The position numbers and the translations under genes are program-made. From the NCBI RefSeq assembly GCF_003967555.1, contig NZ_BIFS01000002.1, forward strand, positions 1,674,001 to 1,738,000: 64,000 nucleotides of DNA, given 5' to 3'. The notes under the pieces are model-generated. The model was not told where the DNA came from. It made no database searches and was given only the letters and a program-made list of their open reading frames with translations. The stretch is from Dictyobacter kobayashii. Its GTDB lineage: Bacteria > Chloroflexota > Ktedonobacteria > Ktedonobacterales > Ktedonobacteraceae. Positions 34,171 to 42,948 of the stretch are shown here, one piece after another; position 1 is the stretch's first letter, and every line of letters begins with the position of its first letter.

Positions 34171-35221
34171 AGCGCCGATGCGTATCAGCTTTGGTGGTGG
34201 TGGAACTGACCTGGAGGCCTATTATGCCAGATACGGGGGCGCCGTTATCAGCACCGCCATTAATAAATACTTTTATGTTGTTGTGACCGCTGAAGAGGGC
34301 GAAGACCTCCAGCTAATCTCAGCGGATTACCGTTCACTTTTCCGGCATACCCCCTATACCGATCTGGTCTGGGATGGGGATCTGGCATTGCCGAGGGCGG
34401 TACTGCATCATTTCGGCATTCGTGCTGGCCTTAATCTGTTTATCGCCAGTGAGGTGCCTCCAGGGACTGGTCTGGGCTCTTCAAGTGCGGCGGCGGTAGC
34501 TCTGGTACGAGCATTTGCTACTTTGACTGATCAGCCGATGGGCAGGCAGCAGATTGCCGAGATTGCCTCGGCTATTGAGATCGATAAAATGGGCATGCCT
34601 ATTGGCAAGCAGGATCAATATGCGGCGGCTTTCGGTGGCTTGAATAAAATGACTTTTACCAGCGCGGGTGTCACTGTCGAACCTGTACGGCTTGCTTTAT
34701 CCACACAAAAGACCCTGGAACAACGCCTGCTGCTCTTTTTTACTGGCAGTTCACGAGAGTCTACTTCTATCTTGAAGCACCAGCGGAAATCTACCGAAGA
34801 ACAAAATGAGCATGTGCTACAGGCCCTGCATAATATCAAAGGGGTTGTCACCGAGGTGGAGCATTGTCTGACCAGTGGCGACCTGGATGGCTTTGGGCAG
34901 GTGCTTGATTATTCCTGGCAGGAAAAGCGTCGCCTGGCCCCTAATCTCTCCTCACCATTTATCGATGAGTGCTATACGCTGGCGCGCCAGCATGGGGTGT
35001 TGGGTGGAAAGATTACTGGTGCCGGTGGCGGCGGTTTCCTCTTGCTCTATTGCCCCGAAGAGGCCCAGAACATTGTAACCATGATGCTGGAAGAGCGCGG
35101 TTTGAAGAGAATGAATTTCCATTTTGACCATCAAGGAGCAACGGTACTCCTCAATGTCACCGATTTTCGGCATCTTACCTATGCTACTGGCGCTGAACCC
35201 CAAGGTTCAAGGCTGTATTAA
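34157..35221 (+). CDS. hddA: D-glycero-alpha-D-manno-heptose 7-phosphate kinase (GHMP family)
   Basis: The protein has about 354 residues. The start is LIARAPMRISFGGGGTDLEA, then PPGTGLGSSSAAAVALVRAF (the GHMP ATP loop), DKMGMPIGKQDQYAAAFGG and GKITGAGGGGFLLLYC. These match HddA/fucose-type sugar kinases, and the neighbours gmhA and gmhB point to heptose 7-phosphate, giving the alpha-1,7-bisphosphate of the GDP branch. The GTG at 34157 has GGAGG 6 nt upstream; the longer ATG ORF runs through the gmhB coding region. No hddC guanylyltransferase is seen in the window. The 3' end overlaps the convergent rfbB by 38 bp. Confidence 0.88.
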   Translation: MLIARAPMRISFGGGGTDLEAYYARYGGAVISTAINKYFYVVVTAEEGEDLQLISADYRSLFRHTPYTDLVWDGDLALPRAVLHHFGIRAGLNLFIASEVPPGTGLGSSSAAAVALVRAFATLTDQPMGRQQIAEIASAIEIDKMGMPIGKQDQYAAAFGGLNKMTFTSAGVTVEPVRLALSTQKTLEQRLLLFFTGSSRESTSILKHQRKSTEEQNEHVLQALHNIKGVVTEVEHCLTSGDLDGFGQVLDYSWQEKRRLAPNLSSPFIDECYTLARQHGVLGGKITGAGGGGFLLLYCPEEAQNIVTMMLEERGLKRMNFHFDHQGATVLLNVTDFRHLTYATGAEPQGSRLY

Positions 35222-36218
35222 GAAAATCGTTGCGTTTCTCTTTGATGCTTTCGATCCAGGCGGTGTTTTCTTGATACCAATTGATAGTCTGCCTGATGCC
35301 TTCCGTGAAAGAGATATGGGACTGCCAGCCCAACTGCAGTCTGATCCGGGTCGTATCCACCGCATGTCGTCGCACATGTCCCAGACGATCCTGTACAAAG
35401 CTAATCTGCTCATCAGATTTTTCCAGGATTTTCAGCACTGTCAGCGCATTTTGTAGGGTAGAGCGTTCTTCCTGTGCACCAATATTGAATATCTCACCGG
35501 CTACCCGGATTGCGGGTTGATGCAGGATGAACGCCAGCGCCTCCACATGATCACAAACATGAATCCAGTCGCGCGAATGTTGCCCATCACCATAAATGGG
35601 CAGTGGACGGCCCTCAAGCGCATTCATGATGAAGAGGGGCAATTGTTTTTCTGGATATTGATACGGTCCATAATTGTTGCTACAGCGTGTGATTGTGACG
35701 GGCAGTCCATAGCTAGCCCAATACGAGAAGGCGAGCATATCAGCCCCGGCTTTACTGGCTGCATAAGGCGATAGTGGCCGCAAAGTATCTGTCTCCAGTG
35801 AAGGACGGCTTACCCCCTCTGGCGAGCAGGCGTTACCATAAACTTCATCGGTCGAGATATAGAGAAAGTGCTGGATATCTTTTTTACGCGCCGCCTCCAG
35901 GAGCGTATAGGTACCCTGTACATTGGTAGCGATAAAGTCTTGAGCATTTAAGAGCGAGCGATCAACATGGGTTTCTGCGGCAAAGTGCACGATAGCGTCG
36001 CAGCCTGTCAATGCATGTTCGACGACTTCTGCATCACAGATATCGCCCTGTATAAATGACAGATGAGGAGTTGCAGCAATGGGTGGAAGATTAGCGACAT
36101 TTCCAGCATAGGTCAATTTGTCTAATACCACAACCCCATCATCTGGATAAGCAGTTAATATATGGCGCACAAAATTACTACCAATAAAACCGGCTCCTCC
36201 GGTAACAAGAATACGCAT
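35184..36218 (-). CDS. rfbB: dTDP-glucose 4,6-dehydratase
   Basis: The protein has 344 residues: MRILVTGGAGFIGSNFVRHI (NAD site), HFAAETHVDRSL, ISTDEVYG and PYAASKAGADML (Asp-Glu-Tyr-Lys catalytic set), and TRCSNNYGPYQYPEKQLPLF. These are the diagnostic blocks of RfbB/RmlB. It makes dTDP-4-keto-6-deoxyglucose, precursor of rhamnose and other deoxy sugars. rfbA, rfbC and rfbD are not in the window. The ATG at 36218 follows TAGGAGCATCA; a 19-residue upstream extension was rejected. Confidence 0.93.
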   Translation of the reverse strand: MRILVTGGAGFIGSNFVRHILTAYPDDGVVVLDKLTYAGNVANLPPIAATPHLSFIQGDICDAEVVEHALTGCDAIVHFAAETHVDRSLLNAQDFIATNVQGTYTLLEAARKKDIQHFLYISTDEVYGNACSPEGVSRPSLETDTLRPLSPYAASKAGADMLAFSYWASYGLPVTITRCSNNYGPYQYPEKQLPLFIMNALEGRPLPIYGDGQHSRDWIHVCDHVEALAFILHQPAIRVAGEIFNIGAQEERSTLQNALTVLKILEKSDEQISFVQDRLGHVRRHAVDTTRIRLQLGWQSHISFTEGIRQTINWYQENTAWIESIKEKRNDFLNTALNLGVQRQ

Positions 36219-36425
36219 TGATGCTCCTAACACAATCTGTCTGCCACACAGAAAAAAAATCAAGATATATATCATATCTTATGATTACTTTGAATATCTC
36301 TTCAATAGTCGATCAGATAAATAGCAATAACTATACCTGTCCTTTTTGACTAAAAAAGACCACTTTAAGTATCTCTATAGTATCTATCATAACGTGATAT
36401 AGAGTAGGAAGGAGTGTATAAAAAT

Positions 36426-37313
36426 ATGACTGAAACAATTGGTTTTATTGGCCTGGGTAATATGGGCAGCCCCATGGCTATTAATTTGCTGAAGGCTGGT
36501 TATAACATGCGTGTCTATAACCGTGATTTGAGCAAAACTCAGACTCTGGTTGATGCTGGCGCCAAACGCGGTGTGCGTCCAAGTGATGTAGTCGAGCATG
36601 GAGGTATTGTGATCACCATGCTCGCGAACGATGAGGCATTAGAGGCTGTAACATTGGGCATAGATGGAATATTGACCCATTTGAGTCCAGGTGGGATACA
36701 CATCTCGATGAGTACGGTATCGCCTGATCTGGCGCGTAAAATGCAAAAGCTACATGAGCAGCAAGGCTGTCATTATGTAGCCGCCCCTGTCTTTGGTCGC
36801 CCTGAGGCTGCGGCCGCGCGCCAGCTCTGGATCGCGGAAGCTGGCCATCCTGAGGCCAAAAAACGCGTGCGCCCGATATTGGATGCACTGGGACAGGGCA
36901 TCTTTGATTTTGGCGAGGAAGCTGCCAACGCCAATGTTGTTAAGATCAGTGGGAACTTCTTACTGGCCTCAGCTATGGAAGCGATGGGCGAAGCATTTAC
37001 GCTGGGGGAAAAGAATGGGGTTGAGCGCACCAAAATGTATGAGCTTTTCACCCAGACCCTCTTTGCATGTCCCGCCTATAAAAGCTATGGCAAGAGGATT
37101 GCCGAAAAAAACTTCGAACCAGTTGGTTTTACGATGCAGCTGGCCTTGAAAGATATCAATCTGGTATTGGATTCCGCCAAAGAAGTGGTCTCCCCCATGC
37201 CGCTCGCCAGCCATTTATCCAATCGGTTGCTTTCTGGCATCGCCAGGGGGCGCAGTGATCGCGATTGGTCAGAACTGAGTCGCGGTGTTTTAGATGATGC
37301 TGGTATCGAGTAA
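36426..37313 (+). CDS. NAD(P)-dependent oxidoreductase, 3-hydroxyisobutyrate dehydrogenase family
   Basis: The protein has 295 residues. The start MTETIGFIGLGNMGSPMAIN is the NAD(P) fold, then STVSPDLA and APVFGRPEAA, and the catalytic Lys region VVKISGNFLLASAMEAMGEA. The family acts on beta-hydroxyacids and similar compounds; the exact substrate is not evident. The ATG at 36426 has GGAAGGAG upstream; the earlier GTG overlaps that SD. It is a paralogue of the partial gene at 1-451, but no MerR gene adjoins it. A hairpin terminator follows. Confidence 0.88.
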   Translation: MTETIGFIGLGNMGSPMAINLLKAGYNMRVYNRDLSKTQTLVDAGAKRGVRPSDVVEHGGIVITMLANDEALEAVTLGIDGILTHLSPGGIHISMSTVSPDLARKMQKLHEQQGCHYVAAPVFGRPEAAAARQLWIAEAGHPEAKKRVRPILDALGQGIFDFGEEAANANVVKISGNFLLASAMEAMGEAFTLGEKNGVERTKMYELFTQTLFACPAYKSYGKRIAEKNFEPVGFTMQLALKDINLVLDSAKEVVSPMPLASHLSNRLLSGIARGRSDRDWSELSRGVLDDAGIE

Positions 37314-37325
37314 GTAAAAACTATG

Positions 37326-37364
37326 GAGCAACCCGCTCATAGGTGGGGTTGCTCACTATTGTTT
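37326..37364 (+). terminator. Terminator of the oxidoreductase gene
   Basis: The stem GAGCAACCC / GGGTTGCTC (37326-37334 and 37346-37354) is followed by ACTATTGTTTT. Confidence 0.7.
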
Positions 37365-37490
37365 TATGTTTATATGCCCGGTGTACTGGCCATAAAGACC
37401 GTTGGTCCTATTATTTTGCCATAAATCCTTATGTGAATGAGAATAGTTAAGATAGACTCTGCTAAAACAACTTGTAATAAAGGGGTTATG

Positions 37491-38165
37491 ATGGAAGATA
37501 AGTCTCAGGACACGGTTACTTTTGCCTTACCAGAAGGAGCTTTGCCCATTCAGATTGTGCTAGATGAACTGAAGTCACTTTACCCACATGCTCGCTATGA
37601 TCTCGATTTCTCGACTCCCCTCGACTTATTGGTCGCTACCCTGTTAGCGGCCCAGTGTACAGACGAACGGGTCAACGCAGTTACCAAAGATCTTTTCCAA
37701 AAGTATCGGCGCGCTGAAGATTATGTCGCCGTCAGTCAGGAAGAACTGGAACAGGACGTGCGACCAACGGGTTTTTATCGTCAAAAAGCCAAACAGATCC
37801 GTGCTGCTTGCCAGTACCTCATAACCAACCTCAATGGGGAAGTACCACGAACGCTGGCTGAACTGGTCAAAATTCCTGGTGTGGGACGGAAAACCGCTAA
37901 TGTTATCCTGGGCAGTGCTTTTGGGGTTACGGAAGGCTTTATTGTTGATACTCATGTCGGGCGCCTGGTCAAGCGTTTCGGCTGGACCCAACAAAGTGAT
38001 GCTGTCAAAGCGGAGCGTGAGTTGATGCGCCTCATTCCACAGCAAGAATGGCTCGGCCTGGCCCACCGTATTATTTATCATGGACGCGCTGTTTGCGTGG
38101 CTCGCTCACCACGTTGTGCCCAATGTACACTGGCTGTTTCTTGCCCCTCAGCTACCAACCGCTAA
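37491..38165 (+). CDS. nth: Endonuclease III
   Basis: The protein has about 224 residues. The helix-hairpin-helix motif reads LVKIPGVGRKTANVILGSAF with the catalytic Lys, and GFIVDTHVGRLVKRFGW holds the catalytic Asp. The C-terminal Cys set C-x6-C-x2-C-x5-C (CVARSPRC, CAQC, then CTLAVSC) binds the [4Fe-4S] cluster. It is a bifunctional glycosylase/AP lyase for oxidised pyrimidines. The start is taken at the second ATG of ATGATG (SD AAAGGGG); the upstream in-frame ATG at 37437 is less likely. It is monocistronic. Confidence 0.94.
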   Translation: MEDKSQDTVTFALPEGALPIQIVLDELKSLYPHARYDLDFSTPLDLLVATLLAAQCTDERVNAVTKDLFQKYRRAEDYVAVSQEELEQDVRPTGFYRQKAKQIRAACQYLITNLNGEVPRTLAELVKIPGVGRKTANVILGSAFGVTEGFIVDTHVGRLVKRFGWTQQSDAVKAERELMRLIPQQEWLGLAHRIIYHGRAVCVARSPRCAQCTLAVSCPSATNR

Positions 38166-38593
38166 CGTTTACAGGCGGCTACCATTCAGCTCATACCAGA
38201 TGCTACATAAAGAAGATCTGGTATGGGCTTTAGCTCTTATCTTTTTTATGACCTCATATGTATAGCTGTATCTGTTTACGTAAAGATCTCAAATACTTCA
38301 ATTTAAAGACAAACCATAGCTATTTGTGTGTTTTCGGCTCTCTCTTTGAGCTTTCTGAGCCCTGAATTTTCTGTCTTTTTATTCCATGCTGTATCTTTAT
38401 ATGTCATTATATGGCCTGAACTAAAAAAGTGTACGCAAAAAATATGATTTACAGGTTGAATGGTTTGTTTTATAGTGTTGTTAAAGTCAATATTTCATAG
38501 AAAGAATTATGATATTGCTCCTGGTTTGGGGAAAAGGGAGAGGTCCACGGCATTATCCTGGCCGGATAGGGTCGTGGGTCGGGGTGGTAAGGG
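38166..38593. other. Intergenic region with a hairpin terminator at 38188-38229
   Basis: AGCTCATACCAGAT / ATCTGGTATGGGCT is a 14-bp stem downstream of nth, followed by a T-rich stretch, so it is probably its terminator. The remaining 350 bp are AT-rich; no gene is seen. GGTAAGGG stands just before the next start. Confidence 0.55.
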
Positions 38594-40180
38594 ATGAAGT
38601 TGCTGACTACTTATCTAGTGCTGGTGTATACGCGCTGTCTGCCTATCTGCCCCAGGCCGCTGCAGCGATTGATCTACGTTATTGACAGGCGAGCTTGTGA
38701 TCCGGATGCCGAAAAGTATTTCAGGCGTGTCCGGGATCTAGCGATTGCGTGGCCGCTACTCCTGCGCAATGCATGTGGCCTCTTTTTGTTGTATGCTAGC
38801 CTGCTCGGGGTGAGCGCCTATGGGTTTGCCTTCAGCTTGCACGGTGGACCCGGACTGGAGCGATACTTTTTTCCAGCCCTGGCTGTGATGTTTTTCTGTT
38901 CTGCCTGGCGCTTGATCTGGCCCGCGACTAGCCGTGCTGAGCGCATTGTCCTGCTCTGTTTGCTGGGCAGTAGTTGCTATCTCCTGAAAATTATGATCAG
39001 CCCCCTTCACTTCTCATTTGCTGATGAAATTTTGCACTGGAATACTACGAATGCATTACTCAAGACTGGTCAGCTCTTTCAGGATCATCGGCCCATACCA
39101 GTTAGCCCGTATTATGCTGGCCTCGAAATAGTTACAGCCGCGTTTTCCTCGCTCAGCGGCTTGAGCTCTTTTACTTCCGGTCTGGTCGTGATCGGTTGCA
39201 GCCGCCTGGTGCTTATTTTGTCCCTTTTCTTGTTGAATGAGCAATTGTTTAAGTCCAGCCGGATCGCCAGCCTGGCCACACTATTTTATATGGCTAATCC
39301 ACACTTTTTTTTCTTTGATGCGCAGTATGGGAGTGAGTCATTGGCATTGCCCCTGATCACTCTGATACTCTGGCTGCTGGAGTCTCACCAGATCCTAAGT
39401 GCGGCGGGTCTGGAGCCGAGTAAAATCAGCCGTTCTAACGTGGCGTTGTTAGTTTCCTATCGTAAAGATCTGAGGCAGCGCCTGACCGGTATTGTCGTGT
39501 TAACGATCCTGCTACTGCTCGGTCTGACGTTTACCCATTACGCCAGCGACTTTTTCCTAATCATATTTCTCTTCATCTGGACCTTAGAATATAGTTGGCA
39601 ACACCCTGGTGCCATATGGCGTTCTAGCCTGTTATATATAGTCTTAATCGCTATTATTCTGGCCTTGATTAATGCATTTCTGGTTATGAATCCAGTGCGG
39701 GGCGGCTTATTTAGTCTTAGCGGTGGAACTGCACACAGGCTTGTCGTTATAGTGCAGGGAGCCGGCAAAACACAACCTTTGTTTGTCGGGTATTCAGGTC
39801 GGCTGCCACCGCCCTGGCTGCGTTTTCTCCCCTTCGCCGCGCAGTTCTTGATAATGGGCTGTTTTCCTTTTGGTTTGTTCTGCCTGCTCAAGCGCCACAA
39901 CCAGCAGGCGCTCGGACGCGCGTTTGGCTGGGCCGCTTTATGCTATCTTTTAAGCCAGATGCTTCATTTTATTGGTTCAAGTTCAGAGCTAACAGATCAG
40001 GCGATGGCTTTTCTCTTTATCCCTGTGGCTTCATTGCTGGCGCTGGCTACTGTTCAGTTACTGCCGATTCATCGGCTGAGCAAGTTGCAAATAACCGGCA
40101 TGGCTGCTTTGATAATGCTTATCCTGCTGGGCGGGGCGCTATCTGAGTGGATCAACCCGATTTTGCAGGGGCATTTTTAA
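38594..40180 (+). CDS. Multi-pass membrane protein, possible GT-C type glycosyltransferase
   Basis: The protein has 528 residues with about ten or eleven hydrophobic helices. After the second to fourth helices the loop SPLHFSFADEILHWNTTNALL carries a DE pair, in the place of the acidic motif of GT-C (PMT/ArnT-like) enzymes. No domain beyond that is recognised. A second membrane protein follows after 41 bp, so the two probably form an operon. It may transfer sugars from polyprenyl carriers outside the membrane, but this is a structural analogy only. Confidence 0.6.
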   Translation: MKLLTTYLVLVYTRCLPICPRPLQRLIYVIDRRACDPDAEKYFRRVRDLAIAWPLLLRNACGLFLLYASLLGVSAYGFAFSLHGGPGLERYFFPALAVMFFCSAWRLIWPATSRAERIVLLCLLGSSCYLLKIMISPLHFSFADEILHWNTTNALLKTGQLFQDHRPIPVSPYYAGLEIVTAAFSSLSGLSSFTSGLVVIGCSRLVLILSLFLLNEQLFKSSRIASLATLFYMANPHFFFFDAQYGSESLALPLITLILWLLESHQILSAAGLEPSKISRSNVALLVSYRKDLRQRLTGIVVLTILLLLGLTFTHYASDFFLIIFLFIWTLEYSWQHPGAIWRSSLLYIVLIAIILALINAFLVMNPVRGGLFSLSGGTAHRLVVIVQGAGKTQPLFVGYSGRLPPPWLRFLPFAAQFLIMGCFPFGLFCLLKRHNQQALGRAFGWAALCYLLSQMLHFIGSSSELTDQAMAFLFIPVASLLALATVQLLPIHRLSKLQITGMAALIMLILLGGALSEWINPILQGHF

Positions 40181-40221
40181 GCTTGAAGAACTTGCAACTT
40201 ATGGCAGAGGAGCGTTGAGCC

Positions 40222-40707
40222 ATGCGTCTTAAAAACCTGGATGTGTTATTGCTTTTAGTGGTAGTGGTGGCCAATGTTTTTGATGTCTGGCTGGTTACGC
40301 CGCTGCCTGCCATTGGAGGTGTACTGGCACTGCCATTGGTTTTTATCTGCCCCGGTTATGTGCTGGCAGAACTTATGTTTAAGCAGCAGCAACTGGATCT
40401 ACCTCAGCGTTTGCTGCTGAGTATTGGTGGCAGCCTGGCTCTAGATATAATGGGAGGCCTGCTCTTAAATAGCTTACCGGGAGGCCTTAAAGCCCATTCC
40501 TGGATATTATGGCTGTGTTTAGTGAGCTTGCTTGGCTCAGGACTACTTATGCATATCCGGCGTGATCAAAGCGCCTCCGAGTATCCAGAATTGCATCCAG
40601 GTGGCATACTGGCCTATCTTTTCTGTGCTGGCCTGGCCCTGTTAGCGATTGTAATGATCATGCGTTACAATATCCACACCATGGCCGGCTTACATGTTTC
40701 CCCCTGA
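40222..40707 (+). CDS. DUF1616-like small membrane protein
   Basis: The protein has 161 residues and about five hydrophobic helices. The segment LDLPQRLLLSIGGSLALDIM followed by GGLLLNSLPGGL resembles the DUF1616 membrane domain. Family members are usually longer, with an outside C-terminal part, so this may be a short form or a truncated one: the ORF stops 55 bp before the 3' end of the convergent P450 gene. SD GAGGAG precedes the ATG. Function unknown. Confidence 0.6.
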   Translation: MRLKNLDVLLLLVVVVANVFDVWLVTPLPAIGGVLALPLVFICPGYVLAELMFKQQQLDLPQRLLLSIGGSLALDIMGGLLLNSLPGGLKAHSWILWLCLVSLLGSGLLMHIRRDQSASEYPELHPGGILAYLFCAGLALLAIVMIMRYNIHTMAGLHVSP

Positions 40708-40761
40708 TCGTGTTTACCCGGTAGAGAATAATTGTTTTCCGAATTATGCCCTCGAACAATT

Positions 40762-41943
40762 TCATGCGCACCTTTGGAATGTCAGCGGCAGATTTTTGAC
40801 GCCATAGACAAAAGAACTGCTAACATGTTCGAGCGGGACATCCGAGACGCGTTGGAGGTCCTTAAAGCGCGCCAGCAGAATCTCAAGGGCAATCCTGGTC
40901 TCCAGGCGTGCCAATGATGAGCCAATACAGAAATGGATGCCATGCCCAAATCCAAGGTGGCGATTGGGGCTGCGATGGATATCAAAGACCTCTGGATTGA
41001 TGAATTGAGTCTCATCCCGATTGGCTGAACCTAGAATCGGCGATACAATCTCACCGGCCTTAATGTGGTGCCCCCCGAACTGGGTATCGACTGTGGTTGC
41101 TCGGCGTAGACGCTGAATCGGTGTGCGATAGCGAATCACCTCCTCAATCGCGTCTGGAATAAGCTCGGGTTGTGCCCGTAACTCTTCAAAAACCGCGGGA
41201 TGTTCAGTAAAGGTAAGCAGCGCGTTGCCGATCAAATTAGTTGAAGTTTCGTGACCGGCTACAAACAGCAGGCGGCAGAAGCTTAAAATCTCTGCATCGG
41301 TCAAATAAGTCCCTTCGATATGGGTGCTTACCAGGGCACTGATTAGATCATCCTGCGCCTGTTGCCGACGTTGGTCGACGATCTGCTGAAAGTAGGTATT
41401 CATCTCAATGACCGCCTGCTTCTTCGCCTGGCGCGCCGGGCTCACAATAATATCCGACCACAGCTTGAATTGTTTTTGATCTCGGGTAGGAACGCCTAAT
41501 AATTCAGCAATAACTATAATTGGCAGAGGATTGGCCAGGTCACTGACAATGTCCATCTGACCCTGGTGCGCCACTTTATCTAGATGCGAATGTACAATTT
41601 CTCTAATGCGAGGGGCCAGATTGGCGATGGTACGAGGTGTGAAGGCTTGATTGATCAAAGAGCGCAGTTGGCGATGGCGGGGCGGATCGGTCCAAAGTAG
41701 CGTTCTGACCGTTGGCTGTGTCCTGGCAGCGGGCCGGCTACGAATAGATTGCTCTGAAGAGAAGAGCAATGGATCATTGATTACGCGTTGCACATCGCTA
41801 TAGCGTGCAATAAACCAGCTATGAAATTCACGCGAATAGTAGACAGGATATTGTTCTCGCATTACCCGGTACCAGGGAAATGGATTGAGCGGGTCTGCTA
41901 GTATATGTGCAGTTAAGGATGCTTGCGATGCGGGTGGTTGCAT
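40762..41943 (-). CDS. Cytochrome P450
   Basis: The protein has 393 residues, normal for soluble bacterial P450s. I-helix AGHETSTNLIGN (acid-alcohol pair replaced by E-T), ExxR in EEVIRYRTPIQR, and the heme-binding loop FGHGIHFCIGSSLAR with the Cys ligand. It oxidises a small organic substrate with help from ferredoxin partners, which are not encoded nearby. The ATG at 41943 follows GAGGGAAG; a longer ORF start has no SD. It resembles CYP107/CYP109-like macrolide or fatty-acid hydroxylases in general plan only. Confidence 0.92.
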   Translation of the reverse strand: MQPPASQASLTAHILADPLNPFPWYRVMREQYPVYYSREFHSWFIARYSDVQRVINDPLLFSSEQSIRSRPAARTQPTVRTLLWTDPPRHRQLRSLINQAFTPRTIANLAPRIREIVHSHLDKVAHQGQMDIVSDLANPLPIIVIAELLGVPTRDQKQFKLWSDIIVSPARQAKKQAVIEMNTYFQQIVDQRRQQAQDDLISALVSTHIEGTYLTDAEILSFCRLLFVAGHETSTNLIGNALLTFTEHPAVFEELRAQPELIPDAIEEVIRYRTPIQRLRRATTVDTQFGGHHIKAGEIVSPILGSANRDETQFINPEVFDIHRSPNRHLGFGHGIHFCIGSSLARLETRIALEILLARFKDLQRVSDVPLEHVSSSFVYGVKNLPLTFQRCA

Positions 41944-42050
41944 AATGCTGCTTTCTTCCCTCTGGTAACAATATAGTGTGCCCGGCAGCAAATATTCTGC
42001 AACGCTGATGGGGCCAACCTATAGTGTAGCCGATCCAGGTGGTGAAAAGC

Positions 42051-42087
42051 AAAGTCGTATTCCCTTTATAACAGAGGATACGACTTT
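42051..42087 (-). terminator. Terminator of the glucose-type PTS operon
   Basis: The stem AAAGTCGTAT / ATACGACTTT is followed by GCTTTT on the minus strand, about 33 bp after the HPr stop. Confidence 0.7.
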
Positions 42088-42119
42088 GTCGGCTAAGGCT
42101 TCTGGCTAAGATAGTGAGT

Positions 42120-42380
42120 CTAGCCTAGATCTTGTTCGAGCAGCCCGGCCAAATTTTCCAGCGCGGCGTCTGCATCTTCTCCATTCGTTTGGAGCAGTAC
42201 CTGATCGCCTTTCAGGGCGCCCAGAGAAATGACCGAGAGAATAGATTTTCCATTGACTGTCTTGTCATTTTTTGAAAGTGAGATCTGGCTCTGAAAACTT
42301 TTTGCCTTTTGTACAAACATCGCAGCCGGGCGAGCATGTAAACCAGATTTGCTGCCCAGCGTGACCGTTCGTGCCGTCAT
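42120..42380 (-). CDS. ptsH: Phosphocarrier protein HPr
   Basis: The 86 residues are normal for HPr. His15 in GSKSGLHARPAAMFV is phosphorylated by enzyme I, and Ser46-like KSILSVISLGA is the regulatory-site region. It passes phosphate to IIA of the two genes upstream. The ATG at 42380 has GGAAG upstream; the upstream extension to 42437 is not conserved. It is the last gene of the IIBC-IIA-HPr operon. No intact enzyme I gene is in the window, as the only EI copy (8013-9633) is frameshifted. Confidence 0.93.
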   Translation of the reverse strand: MTARTVTLGSKSGLHARPAAMFVQKAKSFQSQISLSKNDKTVNGKSILSVISLGALKGDQVLLQTNGEDADAALENLAGLLEQDLG

Positions 42381-42472
42381 AATATCTTCCTTTTTTATTA
42401 ACGCAGCCATGTTTTGAGCACATAAAAGCCTGCCCAATCGAGCTAAGCTAGCGACTGAGCAGGCAGAAAGCC

Positions 42473-42922
42473 TTATACTTCCAGGACAAAGAGTACATCG
42501 CGACCAGCTTTTACTGCTCCGCTGGCTCGACTTACGATGGTACCGCCACCACTAGAGACCACAGGACTCAGCACAACCTTGCCTTCACCTTCGATTGTGG
42601 CGCGATTGAAGCGTACAATCGGGGTTCCAGCTTCTACATGTTGTCCTTCGGTCGCGATATTCTCAAAACCGGTACCATTCAGCTCGATTGTATCGAGGCC
42701 GATATGGACAATCAGCTCAACATCGCCAGCGACGATACCAAAGGCATGGCCACCAGGAAACAACTTTACCAGGTCTCCACTGATTGGAGCAAGCGCAAGC
42801 GCCCCAGATGGATCAATGGCTACGCCATCTCCTGCCATTTTCTGAGCGAATACTTCGTCAGGAACTTTCTCAAGTTCAACCACCGTACCATCAATTGGTG
42901 CGAGCACGTTAATCTTTGTCAT
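42473..42922 (-). CDS. crr: PTS glucose-type subunit IIA
   Basis: The protein has 149 residues. The conserved core GGHAFGIVAGDVELIVHIGL carries the two active-site His (of GHAFG and VHIGL). It begins LAPIDGTVVELEKVPDEVFA and takes phosphate from HPr to the IIB domain encoded just upstream. In many bacteria this protein also regulates other uptake systems. It is 26 bp after the IIBC gene and 92 bp before ptsH, on the same strand. Confidence 0.92.
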   Translation of the reverse strand: MTKINVLAPIDGTVVELEKVPDEVFAQKMAGDGVAIDPSGALALAPISGDLVKLFPGGHAFGIVAGDVELIVHIGLDTIELNGTGFENIATEGQHVEAGTPIVRFNRATIEGEGKVVLSPVVSSGGGTIVSRASGAVKAGRDVLFVLEV

Positions 42923-42948
42923 AGTATATATTTACTTTCTAGTTAGAC

